The notes beneath the pieces are model-generated. The model did no database searches and was not told the origin of the DNA. It saw nothing but the letters and a program-made list of their open reading frames with translations. Positions 40,650 through 47,801 of a DNA stretch of 64,000 nucleotides are shown here, piece by piece (within the stretch, counting starts at the first letter, position 1; the number at the start of each line of letters is the position of its first letter). A program made the translations under genes and the position numbers. The DNA comes from Clostridia bacterium (GTDB lineage Bacteria > Bacillota > Clostridia > Christensenellales > QALW01), in contig JAFVVO010000030.1 in assembly GCA_017502165.1 (NCBI GenBank), positions 1 through 64,000 of the forward strand. The letters run 5' to 3'.

Positions 40650-42258
40650 CTTTATGACCTCTTTCAATTACAACGTTTGCAATTTGGTTTGCATATTCCT
40701 TGCAGAGCTCTTCAGTTTCGGCTTCTACCATAATTCTGATAACGGGCTCGGTACCGCTTTGACGCAAAAGAACTCTGCCTTTCGTATTAATAAGCTTTTC
40801 AACGTCGGCAAGGGCAGCGAGAACTGCCTCGTCGTTAAGCGCCGCCTGCTTATCCTTGACACGAACGTTTATCATAAATTGAGGATAAAGCTTTACGGGC
40901 TCGGCAAGGGCGGAAAGGGTAGTTTTGTTTTCGCAAAGCTCTTCGGCAATCATAATTGCGGTAAGTAAGCCGTCACCGGTGGTGGCGTATTTTTTGAGAA
41001 TAATGTGGCCTGACTGTTCACCGCCTAAGCAGTAATCGTTTTGCTGCATACATTCGTACACGAAGCGGTCGCCAACAGTAGTTTGCACGCATTTGATGCC
41101 TTCCTTTTCAAGACTTGCCAAAAGTCCGCTGTTGGACATAATGGTAGCAACGATAGTGTTATCGTTAAGAATTCCGCGGTTTTTAAGGCGTTTGCCGAGA
41201 ATGTAGAGAATAAGGTCACCGTCAACAATATTTCCGTTTTCGTCAACTGCGATACAACGGTCGGCATCACCGTCAAAAGCAAAGCCTAAGTCGAGATGTT
41301 TTTCTTTAACTAAGCGGCAGAGGTTTTCAATATGGGTTGATCCACAGTTGTTGTTAACGTTAAGACCGTCGGGCTCTGCGCCGATAACGGTGGTCTGTGC
41401 GCCTAAGGCACCGAAAACTGCGTTGGCTATTGACCAGGAAGCACCGTTTGCACAGTCAAGACCGATTTTAAGATTTTTGTATGAGTGGGATGCGAGGGAA
41501 ATAAGGTAACCTACGTAACGGTTTCTGCCTGCAACATAGTCAACAATACAGCCGATACGCTCTCTGTGGGCAAGGGGAAGGTCGGAACCTGAAAAACCGA
41601 GAGCATTCAAGTTGCCGTCAAGATAGGCTTCAATCAAAGCGGTGGTGGTGTCGTCAAGCTTTTCGCCGTAGCGGTTAATAACCTTGATACCGTTATCGTA
41701 GAAGGGATTGTGTGAGGCGGTAATCATAATACCGCAGTCAAATTCGTCCTGACGGGTAACGTAGGAAACGCTGGGGGTGGTGGTAACGTGAAGCATATAA
41801 GCGTCAGCACCCGAAGCGGTGATACCTGCAACAATGGAGTATTCAAGCATATAGCTGGAACGGCGGGTATCCTTACCGATAACAATTCTCGGACGGTAGC
41901 CGGTGTTGGTCTGTCCGGAAAGGGTGGAGGAATAATACCAGCCTAAGAATCTGCCTACCTTGTATGCCTGCATAGACGTAAGGTTAAGGTTGGCTTCTCC
42001 GCGGAAGCCGTCGGTACCAAAATACTTGTTGCCTTTTGCTTCGGAATCGTTGCAAATAGAAATTTTGTCGTGCAGAAGCTCGTCGGTGGAGATTTTGAAT
42101 AATTCACATAACTGAAGTACTTTGTCAATCTGAGGGAGCGATTGGTCCATTTCCCACTTGGAAACAGATTGTCTTGAAACGGCAATCTTATCTGCAAGCT
42201 GTTCCTGGGAAAGACCGGAATTAGCACGAAGCAGTGCGATTTTTTGTCCTATCGTCAT
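40642..42258 (-). CDS. glmM: XRE helix-turn-helix fused to phosphoglucosamine mutase
   Basis: This 538-residue fusion has residues 4-62 as a clear XRE/Cro-type DNA-binding domain (IALLRANSGLSQEQLADKIA, VSRQSVSKWEMDQSLP). Residues about 78-535 form an alpha-D-phosphohexomutase of the GlmM type, converting glucosamine-6-P to glucosamine-1-P. The start of the enzyme is KYFGTDGFRGEAN, the phosphoserine is Ser182 in TASHNP, the metal loop is DGDADRC, the sugar loop is GEQSGH and the phosphate loop is RQSGTEPVIRIMVEA. Ordinary GlmM is about 450 residues without HTH. There is no frameshift or stop between the domains and only one start, with AAGGAG before ATG 42258. I infer an enzyme that may also regulate its own or related genes. 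Confidence 0.9.
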   Translation of the reverse strand: MTIGQKIALLRANSGLSQEQLADKIAVSRQSVSKWEMDQSLPQIDKVLQLCELFKISTDELLHDKISICNDSEAKGNKYFGTDGFRGEANLNLTSMQAYKVGRFLGWYYSSTLSGQTNTGYRPRIVIGKDTRRSSYMLEYSIVAGITASGADAYMLHVTTTPSVSYVTRQDEFDCGIMITASHNPFYDNGIKVINRYGEKLDDTTTALIEAYLDGNLNALGFSGSDLPLAHRERIGCIVDYVAGRNRYVGYLISLASHSYKNLKIGLDCANGASWSIANAVFGALGAQTTVIGAEPDGLNVNNNCGSTHIENLCRLVKEKHLDLGFAFDGDADRCIAVDENGNIVDGDLILYILGKRLKNRGILNDNTIVATIMSNSGLLASLEKEGIKCVQTTVGDRFVYECMQQNDYCLGGEQSGHIILKKYATTGDGLLTAIMIAEELCENKTTLSALAEPVKLYPQFMINVRVKDKQAALNDEAVLAALADVEKLINTKGRVLLRQSGTEPVIRIMVEAETEELCKEYANQIANVVIERGHKVD

Positions 42259-42286
42259 AAAAGTTCTCCTTAACTTATATTAATAG

Positions 42287-42315
42287 TATAATACCATAAT
42301 ACCAAAAATTATGCA
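42287..42315 (-). promoter_or_regulatory. Promoter of the HTH-glmM operon
   Basis: On the minus strand, TTGCAT (42310-42315) and TATTAT (42287-42292) have a 17-base spacer. GCAACC repeats and a GCAAC/GTTGC palindrome (42346-42360) lie just upstream and could be an operator. Confidence 0.7.
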
Positions 42316-42360
42316 ACCTCGCAACCAACTAAACAAGGAAAAAAATGCAACTTGCGGTTG

Positions 42361-42490
42361 CGAAAAGGGATAAAAACGAGAAAAAAATCAAAAAACAAGC
42401 AAAAAATACAACGTAAACGCAAAGTGTAGGTGGCGAAAATCGATGCAAGATAAAAAGCGTTTATTAAAATATATGTGAAAAATTAAAAAA
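42361..42490. other. AT-rich intergenic stretch without a gene
   Basis: This purine-rich, A-rich stretch lies between the HTH-glmM promoter region and the palindrome array. I see no coding frame, RNA gene or clear regulatory element in it. Confidence 0.6.
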
Positions 42491-42504
42491 TGTTAATTAT
42501 CAAT

Positions 42505-42682
42505 CAATGCGTAGCATTGTATATCATCAAAATTTTAATTTTGTATATTATCAGCGGGCATGACCGCTGTATCTCATCAAGCCGATAGTGGTATACACAC
42601 CTGCGGTGTGATGATATACGCCGCATAAATACGTCAATGATATACACGCTTACGCGTAATGATATGCCAAGCCTATCGGCTT
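42505..42682. repeat. Array of short palindromes joined by TGATATAC-like linkers
   Basis: Small hairpins follow each other: CAATGC/GCATTG (42505-42519), AGCGG/CCGCT (42553-42568), CACACC/GGTGTG (42596-42610), ACGC/GCGT (42646-42657) and AAGCC/GGCTT (42669-42682). They are separated by near-constant linkers of the GTATATCATC or ATGATATAC type, the first group in one orientation and the second in the other. An outer inverted repeat AAGCCGATAG (42579-42588) / CTATCGGCTT (42673-42682) encloses part of it. This resembles intergenic palindromic repeats of the BIME/MITE kind, not a CRISPR. Confidence 0.7.
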
Positions 42683-42690
42683 GAATAAAA

Positions 42691-42716
42691 AATCCGCCGA
42701 CAAGGTCGACGGATTT
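42691..42716 (-). terminator. Terminator after tRNA-Arg
   Basis: AATCCGCCGAC and GTCGACGGATT pair with one mismatch around AAG. On the minus strand a T-run follows, immediately after the tRNA 3' end. Confidence 0.8.
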
Positions 42717-42717
42717 T

Positions 42718-42793
42718 TGGTGTGCCTGACAGGAGTTGAACCTGCGACACCCAGAGTCGGAGTCTGGTGCTCTATCCACTGAGCTACAGACAC
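42718..42793 (-). tRNA. tRNA-Arg (anticodon CCG)
   Basis: The minus strand folds as a full cloverleaf: acceptor GTGTCTG/CAGGCAC, D-arm with GCTC/GAGC, anticodon stem CCAGA/TCTGG enclosing the loop CTCCGAC (anticodon CCG, reading CGG), T-arm GCAGG/CCTGT with TTCAACT, discriminator A and an encoded CCA. It is 76 bases including CCA. Confidence 0.93.
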
Positions 42794-42850
42794 GTTTCGG
42801 TTATCATTTTACATAAAAAATTGTTTTTTAGCAAGTAAAATATTATTCTC

Positions 42851-42879
42851 TTGCAAAAAAAAGAAAAAAGGGGTACAAT
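42851..42879 (+). promoter_or_regulatory. Promoter of tmk
   Basis: TTGCAA (42851-42856) and TACAAT (42874-42879) are separated by 17 bases, about 30 bases before the tmk start. Confidence 0.65.
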
Positions 42880-42908
42880 ATGTAAAAATAAGTTGTTGAG
42901 GATTTGAA

Positions 42909-43535
42909 ATGAACAAAGGATTTTTTATTTCTTTTGAAGGTACTGACGGTTGCGGTAAAAGCACGCAGATTAAATTGCTTGCTGAATATCTTAAGAGTAA
43001 GGGCAGAGAGGTTGTAATTTCCCGCGAGCCCGGAGGAAGTCCCGTAGGCGAAAAGATAAGAGAGATTTTACTTAATGCTGACAACGTGGAAATTTCTTCT
43101 ATGTGCGAGCTGTTTTTGTTTGAGGCTGCCCGCGCTCAGCATATGGACCAAATTGTAATGCCTGCCTTGAATGAGGGAAAAATCGTTATTCTTGACAGAT
43201 TTATTGATTCGAGTATAGCGTATCAGGGCTTTGGCAGACAGCTTGGGGTTGAATGTGTTGAAACCTTTAACCATTATGCTATCGGAGGAAGATATCCCGA
43301 TGTTACCTTGATGCTGGAGCTTTCGCCCGAAACGGCTTTCGTGCGCAAGGGAGGAAACGACGTTAAGGACCGTATGGAAATGACGGGAAACGATTTCTTC
43401 AAGCGAGTTGGAGAAGGTCTTTCCTTTGCGGCGGAAAAATATTCCGACAGAATTATTTGTGTTAACGTTGAGGGTACTTGCCAGGAGACTCACGCAAGAA
43501 TTTGTGAAATTATTGACAAGGCAATAGGTGAATAA
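42909..43535 (+). CDS. tmk: Thymidylate kinase
   Basis: This 208-residue kinase phosphorylates dTMP to dTDP, needed for DNA synthesis. The P-loop FEGTDGCGKSTQ is at residues 8-19, SREPGGSPVGEKIR forms the DR(E)-type substrate loop, LFLFEAARAQH and ILDRFIDSSIAYQGFGR (catalytic DRF) follow. Length matches the bacterial family. GAGG lies upstream of ATG 42909. A small membrane-protein gene follows closely, forming a two-gene unit closed by the hairpin at 43844-43866. Confidence 0.95.
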   Translation: MNKGFFISFEGTDGCGKSTQIKLLAEYLKSKGREVVISREPGGSPVGEKIREILLNADNVEISSMCELFLFEAARAQHMDQIVMPALNEGKIVILDRFIDSSIAYQGFGRQLGVECVETFNHYAIGGRYPDVTLMLELSPETAFVRKGGNDVKDRMEMTGNDFFKRVGEGLSFAAEKYSDRIICVNVEGTCQETHARICEIIDKAIGE

Positions 43536-43536
43536 T

Positions 43537-43827
43537 ATGGCCGATAAAGAAAATAAAGTAATTATTATTGACGAAGCCGATGATGAGGTTTCTGAAATCG
43601 ACGCGGAAGAGCTTGAGAAGATTGCTCGCGACGAGCGACTGAGTAAGCTGAGAAAAAAAGGCAAGAAAAAACATTCCAATGCATATAAAAATGCCAGAAT
43701 CACTGCTATTGTTGACTTGGGCGTTATGTTTTTGAGTATGCTTTTGGAAAACGGAGATATGTTTTTAGTTGCCTTGGGAATAATGGTAATAGGCTGCGCT
43801 CTGGTTTGTATTTTTTACCAGGATTAA
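43537..43827 (+). CDS. Small membrane protein with acidic N-terminus
   Basis: This is a 96-residue hypothetical protein. I start at ATG 43537, six bases after an AGGTG site; a GTG 9 bases earlier is possible. Residues 1-30 are rich in Asp and Glu (VIIIDEADDEVSEIDAEELE) and residues 35-50 are strongly basic (KLRKKGKKKHSNAYKNAR). Two hydrophobic segments follow (about 53-68 and 72-93). It shares a transcript with tmk. No family or function is recognised; the charged cytoplasmic tail could bind a partner. Confidence 0.65.
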   Translation: MADKENKVIIIDEADDEVSEIDAEELEKIARDERLSKLRKKGKKKHSNAYKNARITAIVDLGVMFLSMLLENGDMFLVALGIMVIGCALVCIFYQD

Positions 43828-43843
43828 AATTTTATAAAGTTGA

Positions 43844-43866
43844 AGCCGATGCAAGAAGCATCGGCT
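43844..43866 (+). terminator. Terminator after the tmk unit
   Basis: AGCCGATGC and GCATCGGCT form a perfect 9-base stem with a 5-base loop, followed by TTATTTATT. Confidence 0.75.
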
Positions 43867-43870
43867 TTAT

Positions 43871-44662
43871 TTATTGAAGGGTTTTATACATTTTTCTGTA
43901 TTGACTTGGAGATAACTGATATGTTTTGCGGAATAATTTATTAAAATATACAGAGTCAAAAATGCCTACCGATTCAGCAATTTCGGTGATGGATTTATTG
44001 CTTTTCAGCAATGCTTCGGAGGCAAGAGACAGACGGTAGTTGTTAAGATATGCAATAGGTGAAACGCCCATTTCCTTCTTGAAAATTGAGTAAAAACGGG
44101 ATTCGGAAAGAAGAACGGCATCAGCAATATCTTTAACCATAACGTTTTTACAGAAGTTGGCTTTTATGAATGCTATTGCGCTTTCCACCTGCAAAGGCTT
44201 CTCGTGTTGCTTCGGGGATTTTACTTTAGAGAGGAGCTTTATTATTTCGTAATAGCAGATGTATTCATCAAAAGCGTTGCTTGAAGCAAAAAGCTTCTCA
44301 AAGATTTCGTTCATTTCAGCTTTATACTCTTCGGGCAGTATAACGGGAAAATCAAATAAACTGTCGAAATCGTAAACATCGTTTATTTTTACTTTGATAA
44401 AAATCCACCGACAAACCATTTTGTTGCTTTCTTTTTCGGTGTTGTGAATTATTGTTTGCTGAACGGAAGCAGGGGCAAGGAAAAAGCCTTTTTCCTTTGT
44501 ATTGAAAAATTCGCCGTTGCCGAGCTTTATATCGTAATTTCCGCAAACTGCTTGCACAACGGAAAGATACGGCAGGGTTTTTACGTGACAAATCTTATCA
44601 CAAAAAAATGATTCAAAACCGCTTTTAGTAACGAATCCAATTTCTATTTTTTTTATTTCCAT
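43871..44662 (-). CDS. AraC-family transcriptional regulator
   Basis: The product is about 263 residues from ATG 44662, chosen because GGTGAT lies just upstream and the promoter at 44679-44707 would be inside a longer frame. The N-terminal 150 residues form a cupin-like sensor domain. The C-terminal 100 residues have two helix-turn-helix units: CKNVMVKDIADAVLLSESRFYSIF, followed by ITEIAESVGIFDSVYFNKLFRK with the family's closing SPSQYRK. It is divergent from the glycyl-radical enzyme operon and is its probable activator. The inducer is likely the enzyme's substrate, which is unknown. Confidence 0.9.
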   Translation of the reverse strand: MEIKKIEIGFVTKSGFESFFCDKICHVKTLPYLSVVQAVCGNYDIKLGNGEFFNTKEKGFFLAPASVQQTIIHNTEKESNKMVCRWIFIKVKINDVYDFDSLFDFPVILPEEYKAEMNEIFEKLFASSNAFDEYICYYEIIKLLSKVKSPKQHEKPLQVESAIAFIKANFCKNVMVKDIADAVLLSESRFYSIFKKEMGVSPIAYLNNYRLSLASEALLKSNKSITEIAESVGIFDSVYFNKLFRKTYQLSPSQYRKMYKTLQ

Positions 44663-44671
44663 TTCTATCAC

Positions 44672-44712
44672 CAATAGAATTATACTAAAAAATAGTAGAT
44701 TTATCAATAGAA
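44672..44712. promoter_or_regulatory. Direct-repeat operator candidate for the AraC regulator
   Basis: CAATAGAA occurs at 44672-44679 and 44705-44712, starting 33 bases apart (about three helical turns), each preceded by a similar ATCA stretch. The second copy lies just upstream of the -10 (TATAAT 44731-44736) of the glycyl-radical enzyme gene, which lacks a good -35. Confidence 0.5.
44679..44707 (-). promoter_or_regulatory. Promoter of the AraC regulator gene
   Basis: On the minus strand, TTGATA (44702-44707) and TATAAT (44679-44684) have a 17-base spacer. Confidence 0.7.
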
Positions 44713-44755
44713 AATAATATTTTTTTGATATATAATATGCGTAAGGAGTGATAAA

Positions 44756-46882
44756 ATGAAATTTTTCGCAGTAAACGGTAAAAGACCTACAAGGTTAAGT
44801 GAAAAAACTCGCGCATTTGCATGGGAATCGTTAAACCATAAATATGGGTTGGATACGGCAAAAGATCCTTGCGTTGTTATGGACGAATACTCAGGCTTTG
44901 AAGAGCTTTCGGACATAAAAAAATACGATTTAATAATTAAAGACATTGCAGAAAAATCACGTATTCGTATTTGCACGGGTGAAAAGATAAGCGGTGCGGC
45001 AACCTTCGGCCTGGCAATAAAGCATTTAGTTCCCGCGACGGTTAACGGACACAGTATTTTTTCGTCGGTCAGCCATTTGACAATCGATTTTGAAACGGTG
45101 CTTAAAAAGGGAGTTAACTTCATTAAAGAACAATCAATTTCTGCAGCAGAGCAGTATAAAGGAACTGATAAGGAAGAATTTGCCCTTAGCTGTGTTAATG
45201 TTTTTGATTGCTTTGAAATATGGCATAAGCGATATTTGGATGAATTAAAGGACAGGGAAGAGCTAAAGGATAATTACCAAATTCTTTTGAAAGTGCCGTT
45301 TAAGCCTGCCGAAAGCTTTTATGAAGCGGTGCAAAGCATTTGGTTTGTGTTTTCGTTTGTAAGACTTTGCGGCTATTGGACCGGCATTGGCAGGATAGAT
45401 TGGCTATTAGGCGATTTTCTCAAAAAAGATTTAGAGAACGGAAAGTTAACTATTGACGAAGCGAGAGAAATCCTTGCGCATTTCTTTATAAAGGGGTGCG
45501 AGTGGATTTGCGGGGGAAATTACGGAAGTGGTGACGCACAGCATTATCAAAATATAGTGCTTGCAGGCGTAGATGAATTCGGCAATGAATGTACTAACGA
45601 GGTGACATACCTTGTGCTTGATATAATTGAGGAATTGGGTATCAGCGATTTTCCCACTACCGTGAGAATTAACCAAAAAACAAGTCCTGAACTGTTAACG
45701 AGAGTTGCTCAGGTTATAAGACAGGGCGGTGGAGTTATAGCGGTCTACAATGAGGATTTAATTATTAAGTCATTAACAAAAAGAGGTTATGAAATCTCAG
45801 AAGCGAGAAAATTTGCAAACGACGGTTGTTGGGAGGTTCAGGTACCGGGAAAAACATTTTTTACTTACGTGCCTTTTGATAGCTTGAGATTTTTGCAGGA
45901 GGATACACTTAAGGGATATGAAGCAGGGGTATCGTTTAATAGCTTTCAAGAGCTTTATGCCGCTTATGTTAAAACTCTAAGCATAAAAATGGAGGATTTG
46001 CTTTCATACGTAAATAACGAAAGATTTTTACAAAATAAAAATCAGTGGACGTGGAAGCCGACTACGCCTTGCTCGGTAATTTCTGTTTTTGAGTCCGGGT
46101 GCATTGAAAAAGGGCATTCATATTTAGAGGGCGGTCCCGTTTACAACGTTATTTCGCCCCATATTGGCGGATTAACGGACGTTGTTAACAGCTTGTATGC
46201 TATAAAAAAATTAGTTTTTGATGACAGAAAAGTGACATTTGAGGAATTGATGGAAATTCTTAAAAATAATTGGGAAGGACATGAGTATCTTCGTCAGTTT
46301 GCGCTTAACAAGTATTGCTATTTCGGCAATGATAATGATGAGGTTGACGCGATTGCAAAGGATTTAGTTGCTGTGTTTGCGGAGCTTTGTGACGAAATAA
46401 ATGATAGAAGCGGATTTGATATGCCGGGCGGTATAAGCACATTCGGACGCCAGATTGATTGGGCAAAGACTCGAATGGCAACACCCTTTGGCAAACGGAA
46501 CAATGAGGTCTTAGCCGCTAATTTTTCACCAACTCCCGGAACGGATCAAATAGGTGCAACGGCAATCATTAAGTCTTACTGCAAAGCGGATTTAACTTCT
46601 ATGGCTTCGGGCGCTGCGCTTGACGTTAAGCTTTTGCCCTCAAGTGTAAAAGGTGAAAACGGAATCGAGATGATAAAGGGGTTAATTAAAGGCTTTGTTT
46701 CTCTCGGAGGACATTTTATGCAGCTTGACGTTGCAGATATTGAAATGCTGAAGCAGGCACAGGAGCATCCTGAGGATTTCCAAAATCTTTCTGTACGTGT
46801 TTCGGGGTGGAATGCAAGATTTGTTACGCTTAATAAAGAGTGGCAGGATATGCTTATTGCACAGACGGGAAGTGAATTTTAA
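44756..46882 (+). CDS. Glycyl-radical enzyme of unassigned subtype (PFL superfamily)
   Basis: This 708-residue enzyme is oxygen-sensitive and uses a protein glycyl radical. The radical Gly is residue 684 in RVSGWNARF near the C-terminus. The thiyl Cys is residue 358 in NDGCWE, a GCxE pattern as in dehydratase-type members (glycerol, diol, choline and hydroxyproline enzymes) and unlike the Cys-Cys pair of pyruvate formate-lyase. The body is shorter than the usual 780-850 residues, and the Tyr that often follows the radical Gly is Trp here. A dedicated activase follows immediately and an AraC regulator is divergent. Two glycoside hydrolases lie beyond on the other strand, so a sugar-derived substrate is possible but unproven. 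AAGGAGTG precedes ATG 44756. Confidence 0.88.
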   Translation: MKFFAVNGKRPTRLSEKTRAFAWESLNHKYGLDTAKDPCVVMDEYSGFEELSDIKKYDLIIKDIAEKSRIRICTGEKISGAATFGLAIKHLVPATVNGHSIFSSVSHLTIDFETVLKKGVNFIKEQSISAAEQYKGTDKEEFALSCVNVFDCFEIWHKRYLDELKDREELKDNYQILLKVPFKPAESFYEAVQSIWFVFSFVRLCGYWTGIGRIDWLLGDFLKKDLENGKLTIDEAREILAHFFIKGCEWICGGNYGSGDAQHYQNIVLAGVDEFGNECTNEVTYLVLDIIEELGISDFPTTVRINQKTSPELLTRVAQVIRQGGGVIAVYNEDLIIKSLTKRGYEISEARKFANDGCWEVQVPGKTFFTYVPFDSLRFLQEDTLKGYEAGVSFNSFQELYAAYVKTLSIKMEDLLSYVNNERFLQNKNQWTWKPTTPCSVISVFESGCIEKGHSYLEGGPVYNVISPHIGGLTDVVNSLYAIKKLVFDDRKVTFEELMEILKNNWEGHEYLRQFALNKYCYFGNDNDEVDAIAKDLVAVFAELCDEINDRSGFDMPGGISTFGRQIDWAKTRMATPFGKRNNEVLAANFSPTPGTDQIGATAIIKSYCKADLTSMASGAALDVKLLPSSVKGENGIEMIKGLIKGFVSLGGHFMQLDVADIEMLKQAQEHPEDFQNLSVRVSGWNARFVTLNKEWQDMLIAQTGSEF

Positions 46883-47769
46883 TGTTGGTTGCAGATATTC
46901 AACGGTTTTGTATGCACGACGGCCCCGGAGTCCGTACAACAGTTTTCATTAAGGGATGTCCTCTAAAATGTGCTTGGTGTCATAATCCTGAAACGCAAAG
47001 CGAGGAAAAGGAGCTTTTGTTCTATGAAAATAAATGCATTTCTTGCTCTGCTTGCCAAGTATGCGAAAAAAATGTGCATTATTTTGATGAGCTTCATTTG
47101 TTGAACAGAAAAGAATGTGTCTTTTGCGGTAAATGTGTTAGTAAATGTCCTGCGAAGGCGCTTGAGATTGTTGGCAAAGAGCTTTCCGTTGAGGAAGTTT
47201 TTCAATCGGTATATCGTGACGTCCTATTTTTTGATTCATTAGGCGGAATTACGGTTTCGGGCGGAGAGGCGCTTAGTCAATGGGAAGAGGTGCTCCCCCT
47301 TGTTAAAATGTGTAAGGAAAAAGGGATTTCTACGGCAATAGAAACTTGCGGTTATGCTGAAACGGACGTAATAAAGAGTCTGGTGCCGTACGTTGACATA
47401 TTTTTGTATGATATTAAGGATACGGATGATGTAAGGCACAAGAAATATACCGGTGTTTCAAATGAAAAAATAATAAAAAATTTGTTTTTTATCGATTCAT
47501 TGTGCGTAAAGACGATTGTCAGATGTATTTTAGTTAACGGCGTTAACCTGAACGAGAAGCATTTGGAAAACGTTGCTGAGATTGTTAAGAGGCTAAAGCA
47601 TTGCGAAGGTGTGGAGCTTTTGCCGTATCACGAATTCGGAGAAGTAAAGAGAAGAGCATCCGGAAGAAAAAGCTTAGCAAAAAAAGAGTGGCTTTGCAAT
47701 GAAGAACAAATTAAAGCAGCCGTAGACTTTTTAGAAAATAAAGGTATAAGGATAATAAAAAATGCTTGA
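46882..47769 (+). CDS. Glycyl-radical enzyme activating enzyme (radical SAM)
   Basis: This 295-residue radical SAM protein abstracts hydrogen from the radical Gly of its partner. It has the SAM cluster motif CPLKCAWC (CxxxCxxC) after HDGPGVRTTVFIKG. An inserted ferredoxin-like domain has eight Cys in CISCSACQVC and CVFCGKCVSKCP, typical of dehydratase-type activases rather than the PFL activase. The GGITVSGGEAL segment binds SAM. It shares a base with the upstream stop codon, so the pair is co-translated. The stop codon lies inside the terminator stem. Confidence 0.93.
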   Translation: MLVADIQRFCMHDGPGVRTTVFIKGCPLKCAWCHNPETQSEEKELLFYENKCISCSACQVCEKNVHYFDELHLLNRKECVFCGKCVSKCPAKALEIVGKELSVEEVFQSVYRDVLFFDSLGGITVSGGEALSQWEEVLPLVKMCKEKGISTAIETCGYAETDVIKSLVPYVDIFLYDIKDTDDVRHKKYTGVSNEKIIKNLFFIDSLCVKTIVRCILVNGVNLNEKHLENVAEIVKRLKHCEGVELLPYHEFGEVKRRASGRKSLAKKEWLCNEEQIKAAVDFLENKGIRIIKNA

Positions 47770-47785
47770 CTGTTCGGTCAAGCAT
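47762..47785 (+). terminator. Terminator overlapping the activase stop codon
   Basis: ATGCTTGAC and GTCAAGCAT form a perfect 9-base stem with a 6-base loop, followed by TTTTTG. The gene's TGA stop (47767-47769) is inside the left arm. Confidence 0.85.
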
Positions 47786-47801
47786 TTTTGTTTATTTTCT
47801 A

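Noticed and set aside
42505-42682. CRISPR-like alternation of repeats and spacers
   Set aside because: The repeats are short, imperfect and change orientation. The variable parts are palindromes of uneven length and there are no cas genes.
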